This document shows positions 10,388 through 19,790 of a stretch of DNA of 64,000 nt, one piece after another (the first letter of the stretch is position 1; each line of letters opens with the position of its first letter). Origin of the DNA: Oscarella lobularis (Eukaryota > Porifera > Homoscleromorpha > Homosclerophorida > Oscarellidae); contig NC_089187.1 in assembly GCF_947507565.1 (NCBI RefSeq), positions 62,001 to 126,000 of the forward strand, in the 5' to 3' direction. The position numbers were made by a program, and so were the translations under genes. The notes below the pieces were generated by a model. That model saw only the letters and a program-made list of their open reading frames with translations. It did no database searches and was not told where the DNA came from.

Positions 10388-11369
10388 CTACAGTACGGAA
10401 CAATAGGAACAATAGGAGGAACCTGAAGAATTGCTTGAAAGATCCACGCCACTCTGCTGCTTCTGCTGCTTTGAATTTGTCTCCCACAACCCAGGCGTTT
10501 CAATTATCTATAACAATAATAATTAATAATACTTATAATAATAATTTTTTGTCTTTGCTTTTTCGACGAGCTCTTCGAAAGCTGTTTGAACTCCGTCACG
10601 CGTTTTGGCACTAAAAGATCTCCCAATAAAACAAGAAATTGAATTTTTTTCTAATTATGTACCTTGCTTCGATGAACAACATTGCGTGTTTTCGAGCAAA
10701 TCGTTCTCCTTCCGCTCTACTAACGCACCGATTTCCCTACACAACATACTTATTAATTAAATACATAAGTATACTATATCTTACTTTATCTATCTTATTC
10801 CCAACTAACATCTTAACAATATCATTCCGAGTTGCATACGTATCCACTTCACTTAGCCACACAGACAAATTAGTAAACGACTCCCTTCGAGTGCAGTCAT
10901 ACACTAAATCCAAAATAAATATATAAAAAATTAATATAAAATGTTGATGGTACCTAGAACAACGCCATGAGCTCCTCTATAATAGGCTGGAGTTAGTGTG
11001 CGAAATCGTTCTTGACCGGCAGTGTCCTTTACCATATATATCTAAATTGTAGCTATTTTATTGCTATGTGTTGTACCCATAGCGATAGTTTGACGGAGTT
11101 TCCGTGAACGGTCAGAATTTTCGTTTTGAAGTCGACCCCTTCGTGGAAATACGATAATGGGTCTTTTTCTTTCCTTTTTTTCGTCTCACCTATTGTTGAC
11201 GATATGTCGGGATCGAATTTGTCTTCGGCGAAGCGAACGATGAGGCTACGAACATCGATAACGCGGTGAGCGAGCGAGAATACGCCCCTTTTTCTACATA
11301 CCTCGACTTTCCCGTGCCACTGTCGCCGATTGTCAGTAATTTGAGGCTCGTTAGTACGTCGGAATCCAT
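10388..11369 (-). CDS. RAB18: Rab18 small GTPase
   Basis: A multi-exon Rab. It begins [20 protein letters not shown] with the P-loop GDSGTGKS, then [23 protein letters not shown] (switch I), [19 protein letters not shown] (switch II), [19 protein letters not shown] and EELVEK. The end is ETPGLWE ... [10 protein letters not shown], a CSVL prenylation box like vertebrate Rab18. Rab18 acts at the ER and on lipid droplets. Six or seven exons are separated by 45-60 bp introns. The stop is at 10388-10390 on the plus coordinates. The start lies 185 bp from RPL27 on the opposite strand. Confidence 0.92.
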
Positions 11370-11554
11370 GAGATTCGTGTCGAGAAACGTAGCATCTGTG
11401 TGTGTGACGTCGAATATCCGGACCTTTTCGACTGCGTCATGAAGTGCATGCGTGTTCCTTTAGGATTTAGGACGTGGAGATTAGGCCGACGTGATCTGGC
11501 TTTTCTCGACTCATCCTTCACCGCATCTCTATCGTCTACCGATTTCCAGTAGCC

Positions 11555-12084
11555 ATGGGAAAGTTTCTAAAGTCCGGCCGAGTAGTTTTAGTGCTCGCGG
11601 GCCGCTACGCCGGCAAAAAGGCGGTCATAGTGAAGAACCAAGACGACGGTGACCAGCGTCGACCGTACGGACACGCACTCGTCGCGGGAATCAATCGCTA
11701 CCCGCTCAAAGTCACGCGAAAGATGGGAAAGAAGAAATCGGCGAAACGATCGAAGATCAAGCCGTTCATTCGCGTCTACAACTACAACCATTTGATGCCA
11801 ACAAGGTAAAAACGAAAAATCGCCGCCAATTCCGCTTCGTCGACCTTCCCTTCCAGATATTCGGTCGACGTCGCTTTGGATAAGCAAACGGTTAACAAGG
11901 ACGCGTTCGCCGAGCCAACGAAGAAGAGAAAAGCCGTTCGAGAAGTGAAACAGAAGCTGGAGGAAAGGTAGGGGGCGTGGTCACTTTTGTATCTCGAATT
12001 CTCTCTCTCATGTCGTGTCTCCTTCTCCTCCTAAGGTACAAGTCGGGCAAGAACAGGTGGTTTTTTCAGAAACTGAGGTTCTAG
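11555..12084 (+). CDS. RPL27: 60S ribosomal protein eL27
   Basis: Three exons, 11555-11805, 11857-11967 and 12036-12084, give 136 residues, exactly the usual animal length. It reads [20 protein letters not shown] at the start, HLMPTRYSVDV across the first junction, [20 protein letters not shown] across the second, and ends LRF. Splice sites are consensus (AAG|GTAAAA, CCAG|ATATTC, AAG|GTAGGG, TAAG|GTACAA). A polyadenylation signal AATAAA follows at about 12103. The last two exons, with the intron between them, are the source of the RPL27 fragments found between the downstream receptor-like genes. Confidence 0.97.
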
Positions 12085-12292
12085 TCACTTTGAACTGATT
12101 CCTAATAAATAAATGATTTACTCAATCACGTGATCACGATTTTTTGCACTGACCATCCATCATCACTAAAGCCTAGGGTCTCTCATAATCTCTCATCATA
12201 TATTTCGTCCCTGGATTAAATAATTCCCCCTGAGGTGCTTTCCCTTGGCTTCCATCCTGTTTACATTCTTTCGGGAGTTGCATTACAATAAA

Positions 12293-12303
12293 GCTGAGTC
12301 AGC
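12293..12303. promoter_or_regulatory. Maf/AP-1-type palindrome, copy A
   Basis: GCTGAGTCAGC, the core of a Maf recognition element around an AP-1 site (TGAGTCA), placed 60 bp before the ATG of receptor-like gene A. The same site stands at the same distance before genes B and C, and a one-base variant before gene D. Confidence 0.5.
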
Positions 12304-12352
12304 CAGGGATCATCTCCTCACTGTCTGAAGAACTTTCTCAGCGTCCACACCC

Positions 12353-13769
12353 ATGCTTTATCTCTTCGTCTCTCTCCTTGGTCTCCTCGCTTCGGCCCAA
12401 GGCCACCAGCATCAGCATCTTTGCTCCGAAGCTGTTGGGCCTTGCTTCGCTGATCCCGTCTGTTACGCCCGCTATCTCGCCTACACTAACAGTTTCTGCC
12501 GCGATACGCTCGGCAGTTTTGACCCGGAAGCGGGCTGCTCAGCGGCGTGCAACGAATCCTTGTTTCATTTTTTGAGTCATCCGCTTGCTGTCAACGTTTC
12601 GAACTGCGACTGTGGCGAAGATCTCGCTACGTGTCTCATTCCCCAAGATAACTTGGAGTATCGTTGTTTTGACGTCAAGCCCGCTCCCAAGTGCAATCTC
12701 ACGACATCACTCTCCGATTCCTTCTGCCCCAAATTCGTATCGCAATGTCTCAACGATTCGGCATGCGCCGAAGCGTATCACGTCTTCTGGTCCGGAATAC
12801 GTCGCGACGACGAGGGCGAGATTCACTTGGAGGGAACGGCCGCGTGCGGATCGCCGTGGCTAGGAGGCTGGTGCAATCCAACGTGCAAGCAAGCACTCTA
12901 CGACTTCATGTGCGAATGGGGAAAGGTATGTAGACTAGACAGGTCAACATTTTAGCACATACGATAGTTTGTCTTTTCCCCAAAAGATCGCAGAGCCCGC
13001 CACGTGCCAATGCGACTCCGATGACGAAGAATGCACAAACGTGCAAATCTCCCTAGCGAACCGAATCGAGACGGCGTGTCTCGCCGACGACGAACGGCAC
13101 TCATTGCAATTCTGCGACAACGCGGAGAGCGCGTGTCGCAACGACTCCGTTTGCGCGCCTCTCCTAGATGAATCCCAAAAGGCGTGCGGGGAAGTGATCG
13201 ACGGAAGGTCGAAAAACTGTTCAGATGAGTGCCGACATGCTTTCGGGGCCCTCTTCACTAATCCTATCGGTCGCTACATGGAACGCTGTTCGTGCGGATC
13301 AGGGAATAGTTTCTGTCAGCGACGCGGTTCCTATATATCGGTCTACTGTTTCGGCGCCCTGTGGGGCGTACCTCAACTATGCGACGATGTTCTTGACGCT
13401 TGCTATGATGATTCGACGTGCAATGAGACGAGGCATCGCTACTTGACGGCGTGTAGTCCCGATTTGAATGAGGAGAACGATTTCACGTGCTCGGACACGT
13501 GTAAGAAGTATGCGGAGATGATCTTTAAGGATCCCGTTGGTGGCGTTTTGAATTCGTGCTTCTGTCAAATAACAGATGAAGAATGTCTCGCGTATGAAAA
13601 AATCACGGGAAATTGCTTTGAGGTACCAACGACGCCAACGCCCCCACCACCACCGGATACAGATTATGAGAAGGCTTTTGCCAAGTGGCAAGAGTCCTAT
13701 GATGATTGGCAAGTGAAGTATGATGAGTGGCAGAATGATCAGTGTCCTGATGAATCAGGAAACGAATGA
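12353..13769 (+). CDS. GDNF/GAS1-domain secreted protein A
   Basis: Two exons, 12353-12925 and 12987-13769, joined in phase 0, encode 451 residues. A signal peptide (MLYLFVSLLGLLASAQG) precedes four Cys-rich modules of the GDNF-receptor/GAS1 pattern: Cys pairs with D-x-x-C spacing such as CLNDSACAEAY, CRNDSVCAP and CYDDSTCNET, each closed by a CxC (CSCGS, CFCQI). A Thr/Pro linker (VPTTPTPPPPP) follows, then an aromatic heptad tail (YEKAFAKWQESYDDW...). No GPI-signal or membrane helix is visible, so the product is probably secreted. The family match is by cysteine pattern; co-receptor function is not shown. The single intron splits module 2, as in all four copies. Confidence 0.75.
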
Positions 13770-13876
13770 GGCTGGCTCTCCATAGAATCTGAACGCTGAC
13801 ATTGCGTCGTCTTTGATTTCTTTTTGTTGTCTAAGTGTTGTCCTCAAGTTTCAATGATGAGTGTTGTCACCTGCAG

Positions 13877-14147
13877 CTTTAGCTAGATGCAACTTTAGCA
13901 TTGGTTTCTTACTCTCTTTCCTCTCTTGGACCATGTTCCGTACGATAGCATCCCCTTTGGAGCGTCAAGGCTGTGCGGTTTCCCCAAGAGGGGCCCCTAC
14001 GATTCCCTGTCGACGATTCGTTCGCTGTGACGTCACTCCTTCGTTTCGATCGATGAAAGGTCGATTCCGTCGTCTTTTTGAGGAAGAACGACCCGCGCAC
14101 GGCGGCACAGGCATCGCGGAACGAGGCGGAAAGTGCCGGTCGTTCGC
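13877..14147 (+). repeat. interspersed repeat, 5' block, copy 1
   Basis: Begins near CTAGATGCAAC, runs through GGGGCCCCTACGATTC and ATCGATGAAAGGTCGATTCC, and ends at GCGGAAAGTGCCGG. Related blocks lie at 16207-16440, 19330-19790 and 61740-62150. Here it breaks off directly into RPL27-derived sequence. Confidence 0.7.
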
Positions 14148-14385
14148 CGAAGAAGAGAAAAGCCGTTCGAGAAGTGAAACAGAAGCTGGAGCAAAGGTAG
14201 TGAGCTTGATCACTTATCTCGAATCCCTCTCATGTGGTCTCCTCCTAATTTAAAGCACAAGTCGAGCAAGAACTAGGCTCGAGGGTCCAGCCTGTGTTGT
14301 GCTAGCGCGCGTTCCGCGCTGCCCAACAACAGGCTGGACCCTCGAGCCTAAGCAAGAACAGGTGGTTCCTAATAAATACATGATT
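14148..14385 (+). pseudogene. RPL27 3' fragment (exons 2-3 with intron)
   Basis: The sequence TTCGCC...AAGAAGAGAAAAGCCGTTCG, the following intron and the last exon region match RPL27 from 11908 to 12115, but with internal deletions, loss of the acceptor AG and a 77-bp insertion in the last exon. Because the intron is present, the fragment came from DNA duplication, not from reverse-transcribed mRNA. It marks the upstream edge of the second duplication unit. Confidence 0.85.
14274..14350. mobile_element. 77-bp foldback micro-MITE with 9-bp TSD
   Basis: Termini are perfect inverted repeats of 22 bp starting TAGGCTCGAGGGTCC. The loop holds a GC-rich second dyad (GCGCGCGTTCCGCGC). It is flanked by the direct repeat AGCAAGAAC at 14265-14273 and 14351-14359. 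The paralogous RPL27 fragment at 16491-16499 has a single AGCAAGAAC in the same context, which is the empty site. A 9-bp target duplication fits Mutator-like or Merlin-like transposases supplied in trans. Confidence 0.85.
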
Positions 14386-14574
14386 TACTCAATCACGTGA
14401 TCGCGATTTCTCTAACTGATCATCTGATCATTGCATCTCAGTAGCCACATAATTTAGGATAGGGTTTCCTAAATCATTAATTAATTAATTTAAGATAGCG
14501 GTTCAAATATTTCTCCCCTGAACCCTGGCTTTCATCCTGTTTGCATTCTTTCGGGGGATGCACTACACAATAAA

Positions 14575-14585
14575 GCTGAGTCAGC
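14575..14585. promoter_or_regulatory. Maf/AP-1-type palindrome, copy B
   Basis: GCTGAGTCAGC exactly 60 bp before the ATG of gene B, inside a leader of about 110 bp conserved among the tandem copies. Confidence 0.5.
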
Positions 14586-14634
14586 CGGGGATCGTCTCCT
14601 CACTTCTTGAAGAACCTTCTCAGCATCCGCACCC

Positions 14635-16070
14635 ATGTTTTACCTCATCGTCTCTCTCCTTGGTCTCCTCGCTTCGGCCCAAGGCCACCAGCATCAGCAA
14701 CTGTGCTCTGAAGCTGTTGGACCTTGCTTTGCTGATTCCGACTGTTATACCCGCTATATCACCTACACCAACCTCTGCAGCGATACGCGCTTGAGTTTGG
14801 ACCCGGAAACGGGTTGTTCAGCGACGTGCAACGAATCCTTGCTTTACTTTTTGAGTCATCCGCTTGCCGTCAATGCTTCAGGCTGCGACTGTGGCGAAGA
14901 TCTCGCTGCGTGTCGCATTCCCAACGACAACGTACAGTATCGTTGTTTCGACGTCAAACCCGCTCCCAAGTGCAGTCTCGCGGCATCGTGGGGGATCTCC
15001 GATTCCTTCTGCCCTTCTTTCGTATCGCAATGTCTCAACGATTCGGCCTGCGCCGAAGCGTATCGTCTCTTCTGGTCGGGAATACGTCGCGACGACGAGG
15101 GCGAGATTCACTTGGAAGGGGGAGCGGCCGCCTGCGGCTCGCCGTGGCAAGGAGGCTGGTGCAATCCAACGTGCAAGCAGGCACTCTACGACTTCATGTG
15201 CGAATGGGGAAAGGTACGTAATTACGTAGAGACAGGTTATTAAATAATAGTGCATATCTGTCCCCAAAGGTCGCAGAGCGCGCCACATGTCAGTGCGACT
15301 CCGATGACGAAGAATGCACAAACACGCAAATCTCTTTAGCGAACCGAATCGAGACGGCGTGTCTCGCCGACGACGAACGGCACTCATTGCTATTCTGCGA
15401 CAACGCGGAGAGCGCGTGTCGCGACGACCCCGTTTGCGCGCCTCTCATAAATGAATCCGAAAAGGCTTGCGGGGAACTGATCAATGGAAGGACAAAAAAC
15501 TGTTCGTGGGAGTGCCTAACGGCTTTCGGGGCTCTCGACGCTAATCCTATCGGTAGCTACATGGGACGCTGTTCGTGCGGATCGGGGAATAGTTTCTGTC
15601 AGCGACGCGCCTCCTACATATCGTTCTACTGTTTTGGCAGCCCGTGGGATGTACCTCAACTATGCAACGATGTCCTCGACGCCTGCTACGACGATTCAAC
15701 GTGCAATGAGACGAGACATCGCTACTTGATGGCGTGCAATCCCAATTTGAATGACGATTACGATTATACGTGCTCGCCCACCTGCAAAAAGTATGCCGAG
15801 ATGATACTTAGGGATCCCGTTGGCAGCGTTTTGAATTCGTGCTTCTGCCAAATAACAGATGAAGAATGTCTCGCCTATGAAAGAATCACGGGAAATTGCT
15901 TTGATTCACCAACGGCGCCGTCACCAACGAAGATACCGTCGACAGTCGCACCACCATCACCGGCGAATATAGATTATGAGAAGGCTTTTGCCACGTGGAA
16001 AGCGTCCTATGATGATTGGCAAGTGAAGTATGAAGAATGGCAGAAGGATCAGTGTCCCGATGGATCGTGA
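14635..16070 (+). CDS. GDNF/GAS1-domain secreted protein B
   Basis: Exons 14635-15213 and 15270-16070 (phase 0) give 459 residues. The architecture is that of protein A: signal peptide MFYLIVSLLGLLASAQG, four Cys modules, linker and aromatic heptad tail. It differs from A by a three-residue insertion in module 2 (SWGISDSF), an extra Gly there (LEGGAAACGSP) and a longer Ser/Pro/Thr linker (TAPSPTKIPSTVAPPSPA). Many substitutions are conservative and no cysteine of the modules is lost, so the copy looks functional. Product role is unknown; an extracellular ligand-binding or oligomeric protein is inferred. Confidence 0.75.
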
Positions 16071-16206
16071 GGCTGGCCGGATGGCTCTCCATACAACCTG
16101 AACGCTGACATTGCGTCGTCTTTGATTTCTTTTTGTTGTCTAAGTGTCTGTGTGTGTGTGTTGTCCTCAAGTTTCAATGATGAGTGTTGTCAACTGCATA
16201 ACTTTA

Positions 16207-16440
16207 GCTTTAGCTAGATGCAACTTTAGCATTAGTTCTTACTCTCTTTCCTCTCTTGGACCATGTTCCGTACTATAGCATCTCCTTTGGAGCGTCAAGG
16301 CTGTGCGGTTCCCCCAAGAGGGGCCCCTACGATTCTCTGTCGACGATTCGTTCGCTGTGACGTCACTCCTTCGTTTCGATCGATGAAAGGTCGATTCCGT
16401 CATCTTTCAGGCATCGCGGAACGAGGCGGAAAGTGCCGGT
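16207..16440 (+). repeat. interspersed repeat, 5' block, copy 2
   Basis: Closely similar to 13877-14147 but lacking about 35 bp near its end; it passes directly into an RPL27 exon-2 fragment. Confidence 0.7.
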
Positions 16441-16600
16441 CGACGTCGCTTTGGATAAGCAAACGGTTAATTAACTTAAGGTACAAGTCAAGCAAGAACA
16501 GGTGGTTTTTTTTCAGAAACTTCAGTTGCTTTGAACTGATTCCTAATAAATACATGATTTACTCAATCACGTGATCACGATTTCTCTAACTGATCATTGC
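16441..16600 (+). pseudogene. RPL27 3' fragment with empty MITE site
   Basis: The piece GTCGACGTCGCTTTGGATAA (RPL27 exon 2, 11868 on) is fused by an internal deletion to the last-exon region (GGTACAAGTC...GGTGG), followed by the RPL27 3' flank with AATAAATACATG and TCAATCACGTGATC. It holds the uninterrupted AGCAAGAAC (16491-16499) that is duplicated around the inverted-repeat insertion at 14274. Confidence 0.85.
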
Positions 16601-16764
16601 ATCTCAGAAGCTACATAATTTAGGATAGGGTTTCCTAAATCATTAATTAATTTAATTAATTAATACTGTTATATCTAATGCTGCAAACTATTGAACACAA
16701 TCCGGGGTTACTACCTACTGTGACGTCACCTTTTTGGTAGCATTTTGTTGAATATACGGGAGAG

Positions 16765-16793
16765 TATGACATCACAATGAATGTGATGTCATA
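16765..16793. repeat. perfect 12-bp dyad with CRE-like half-sites
   Basis: TATGACATCACA and its exact reverse complement surround the 5-base loop ATGAA. Each arm holds a TGACATCA-type sequence close to an ATF/CREB site. It could be a hairpin or a paired factor site. Confidence 0.5.
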
Positions 16794-16829
16794 AAGGCAC
16801 CTGTGTGTGTGATTGGTTTATGAGCGATT

Positions 16830-17523
16830 GTGACGATTTCTTTTTTAGGTCGCGCGACGAAGGAAAATGGCGCTCTTTTCGAAGACTTGATCGCCGAACG
16901 CGCGCCGCTTCGACGAAGATCGACGAGCGACGAAGACGGAAGACAGAGCACAGATTTAGGAATGTTTTTAGTACTGCACAAGCGTAAAATCGCTGTACGT
17001 GTATGGAAATATATAATGCGACTAAAATGCTGTTGCGTATATTTGCCCACATAGACAGCGCAGACGCAATTCTGCGATCCAATTGACGGTTTTCTGACGG
17101 GATTGATCGACATGGAAGCGATTAACGCCAAAGAAATGCGTTTATAACTAAAATGGAGGCTTGCTAGCTGTTTCGTCTGCCCGCTTTCCAAAAGCGACAG
17201 AGCTCGTCGGTGAGTCGTACATAATGTGAAAATCGTCATGATGCAGCTGAAATAGTAACGTGTTGCGTGTAAATAATTGCAGCTTTAGTTTTGGTTTCTA
17301 TACAGTGGAACGACTGGGAAGTCTACCTGTATATTTCCATGACCCACTCTGGTGGAGGACAGTCGCGTCATGGTACGTATGGCGGCACAGAAGTATTTTC
17401 AATTATTATTACAGGAAAAGGTGGTCCGGCCAAACCGGACGGTCCGGACCGCTTGCTACGGCGCGGAAACAATCGCACTCCCACTTCCAATGACCTTCAT
17501 CACAGCAACTTATTTCTAATACC
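16830..17523 (+). repeat. interspersed repeat, 3' block, copy 1
   Basis: Begins at a splice-acceptor-like TTTCTTTTTTAG|GTCGCGCGACGAAGG and runs through GACGAGCGACGAAGACGG to a second acceptor-like TTATTATTACAG|GAAAAGG and the GGTCCGGCC segment. It parallels 20663-21310, but here the near-identical core is absent. Confidence 0.65.
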
Positions 17524-17696
17524 ATGATTTACTCAATCACGTGATCGCGATTTCTCAGTGAGTACACATACTTTAGGGTACAGTAGGGTCTCCCAAATCA
17601 TTAATTAATATGGGAAGTTCAAATATTTCCCTTGAGGTGCTTTCCCTGGCTTCTATCCTGTTTGCATTCTTTGGGGCGGATGTGGATTGAAATAAA

Positions 17697-17707
17697 GCTG
17701 AGTCAGC
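17697..17707. promoter_or_regulatory. Maf/AP-1-type palindrome, copy C
   Basis: GCTGAGTCAGC exactly 60 bp before the ATG of gene C. Confidence 0.5.
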
Positions 17708-17756
17708 CAGGGATCGTCTCCTCACTGCTCGAAGAACCTTCTCAGCGTCCACACCC

Positions 17757-19194
17757 ATGTTTTACCTCCTCGTCTCTCTCCTTGGTCTCCTCGTTTCGGC
17801 GCAAGGCCAGCAACTGTGCTCTGAAGCTATTAGACATTGCTTCGCTGATCCCGACTGTTATGCCCGCTATCTCACCTACACTAACAACTTCTGCCGCGAC
17901 ACGCTCTCGAGTTTTGACCCGGAAACGGGTTGTTCAGCGACGTGCAACGAATCCTTGTTTTACTTTTTGAGTCATCCGCTTGCCGTCAATGTTTCAGGCT
18001 GCGACTGTGGCAAAGATCTCGCTACGTGTCGCATTCCCAACGACAACCTACAGTATCGTTGTTTCGACGTCAAACCCGCTCCCAAGTGCAGTCTCGCCGC
18101 ATCGCTCTCTGATTCCTTCTGCCCTAAATTCGTATTGCAATGTCTCAACGATTCGGCGTGCGCCGAAGCGTATCATCTCTTCTGGTCGGGAATACGTCGC
18201 GACGACGAGGGCGAGATTCACTTGGAGGGAGCGGCCGCGTGCGGCTCGCCGTGGCTAGGAGGCTGGTGCAATCCAACGTGTAAACAAGCACTCTACGACT
18301 TCATGTGCGAGTGGGGAAAGGTATGTACAGTACTACTACGTCATAGAGAGATCAATATTAGCATATCTCTCCCCAAAGGTCGCAGAGCGCGCCACGTGCC
18401 AGTGCGACTCCGATGACGAAGAATGCACAAACGTGCAAATCTCCCTAGCGAACCGAATCGAGACGGCGTGTCTCGCCGACGACCAACGGCACTCATTGCA
18501 ATTCTGCGACAACGCGGAAAGCGCGTGTCGCAACGACGCCACCTGCACGCCTCTTATAAACGAATTTGATAGAGCTTGCGGGCAACTGATCAATGGAAAG
18601 ACAAAAAACTGTTCGTGGGAGTGCCTAATGGCTTTCAGGGCCCTCGACTCTAATCCTATTGGTAGCTACATGAAACGCTGTTCATGCGGATCGGGGAATA
18701 GTTTCTGTCAGCGACGCGGCTCCTACATATCGTTCTACTGTTTTGGCAGCCCGTGGGATGTACCTCAACTATGCAACGATGTCCTCGACGCTTGCTACGA
18801 CGATTCGACGTGCAATGAGACGAGACACCGCTACTTGATGGCGTGTAGTCCCGATTTGAATGAGGAGAATGATTTCACGTGCTCGGACACGTGTAAAAAG
18901 TATGCGGAGATGATCTTCATTGATCCCGTTGGCGGACCTTTGGCTTCGTGTTTCTGCCAAATAACAGATGCGGAATGCATCGCTTATCAAAGAATCACGG
19001 GAAATTGCTTTGATTCGTCGTCACCAACGGCGCCGTCACCAACGGAGATACCATCGGCAGTCGCACCACCATCACCAGCGGATATAGATTATGAGAAGGC
19101 TTTTGCCACGTGGAAAGCGTCCTATGACGATTGGCAAGTGAAGTATGAAGAATGGCAGAATGATCAATGTCCTGATGCATCAGGAAACGAATGA
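17757..19194 (+). CDS. GDNF/GAS1-domain secreted protein C
   Basis: Exons 17757-18320 and 18379-19194 (phase 0) give 459 residues. The signal peptide is MFYLLVSLLGLLVSAQG and, unlike A and B, the His/Gln run after it is missing. Four cysteine modules follow (first Cys at QQLCSEAIRHCFADPDCY), then a Ser/Pro/Thr linker (SSPTAPSPTEIPSAVAPPSP) and the aromatic heptad tail starting at 19090. The first half is closest to A and B. The last module carries small changes (GGPLASCFCQITDAECIAY). All module cysteines are kept. Function is unknown beyond the domain pattern. Confidence 0.75.
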
Positions 19195-19329
19195 GGCTGG
19201 CTGGGCTGGCTGGCTCTCCATAGAATCTGAACGCTGACATTGCGTCGTCTTTGTTGTTGTCTAAGAGTGTGTGTTGTCCTCAAGTTTCAATAATGAGTGC
19301 TGTCAACTGCATAACTTTAGCTTTAGCTA

Positions 19330-19790
19330 GATACAACTTAGCACTGGTTTCTTACTCTCAGATAATGCCTTTCCTGTAAAGACAGCTTCTTGGACCACGT
19401 TTCGTACGATAGCATCTCCTTTGGAGCGTCAGGCTGTGCGGTTCCCAAGAGGGGCCCCTACGATTCTCTGTCGACGATTCGTTCACTGTGGCGTCACTCC
19501 TTCGTTTCGATCGATGAAAGGTCGATTCCGTCGTCTTTCTGAGGAAGAACGACCCGCGCACGGCGGCACAGGCATCGCGGAACGAGGCGGAAAGACTGGC
19601 GGAAAGTGCAGCTAGCTCTAGAGTGCGTTAGCGTTACACGTGCTCCGATAGCGTAGACTGGCCCTGACTGGCGTAGACGAAACCGCGAAGAAGAGAAAAA
19701 GAACGTCCACGTACGTGTACGAACGGAGAACGAAGCATTCTTCGCCATCTTGAACTTGGTTCGTCATGACGACGCTTCTATTACGTCACA
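19330..19790 (+). repeat. interspersed repeat, 5' block, copy 3
   Basis: The longest 5' block in the cluster. It extends into promoter-like sequence with GCCATCTTG (YY1-like) and TTACGTCA (CRE-like) before the core. The copy at 61740-62150 aligns throughout but with clear divergence and small indels. Confidence 0.7.

Larger units (their letters stand above)
13770..14634. other. intergenic A-B: repeat block and RPL27 debris
   Basis: Contains the 3' region of gene A, a copy of the interspersed repeat 5' block (13877-14147), a broken RPL27 tail (14148-14385) with a 77-bp inverted-repeat insertion, and the leader of gene B. Confidence 0.6.
16071..17756. other. intergenic B-C: repeat blocks and RPL27 debris
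   Basis: Holds a repeat 5' block (16207-16440), a small RPL27 fragment, a perfect 29-bp dyad at 16765-16793, a repeat 3' block (16830-17523) and the leader of gene C. No functional gene is seen. Confidence 0.6.

Noticed and set aside
14148-14385. RPL27 fragment as a processed retrocopy
   Set aside because: It retains the intron between exons 2 and 3, so it arose by DNA duplication.
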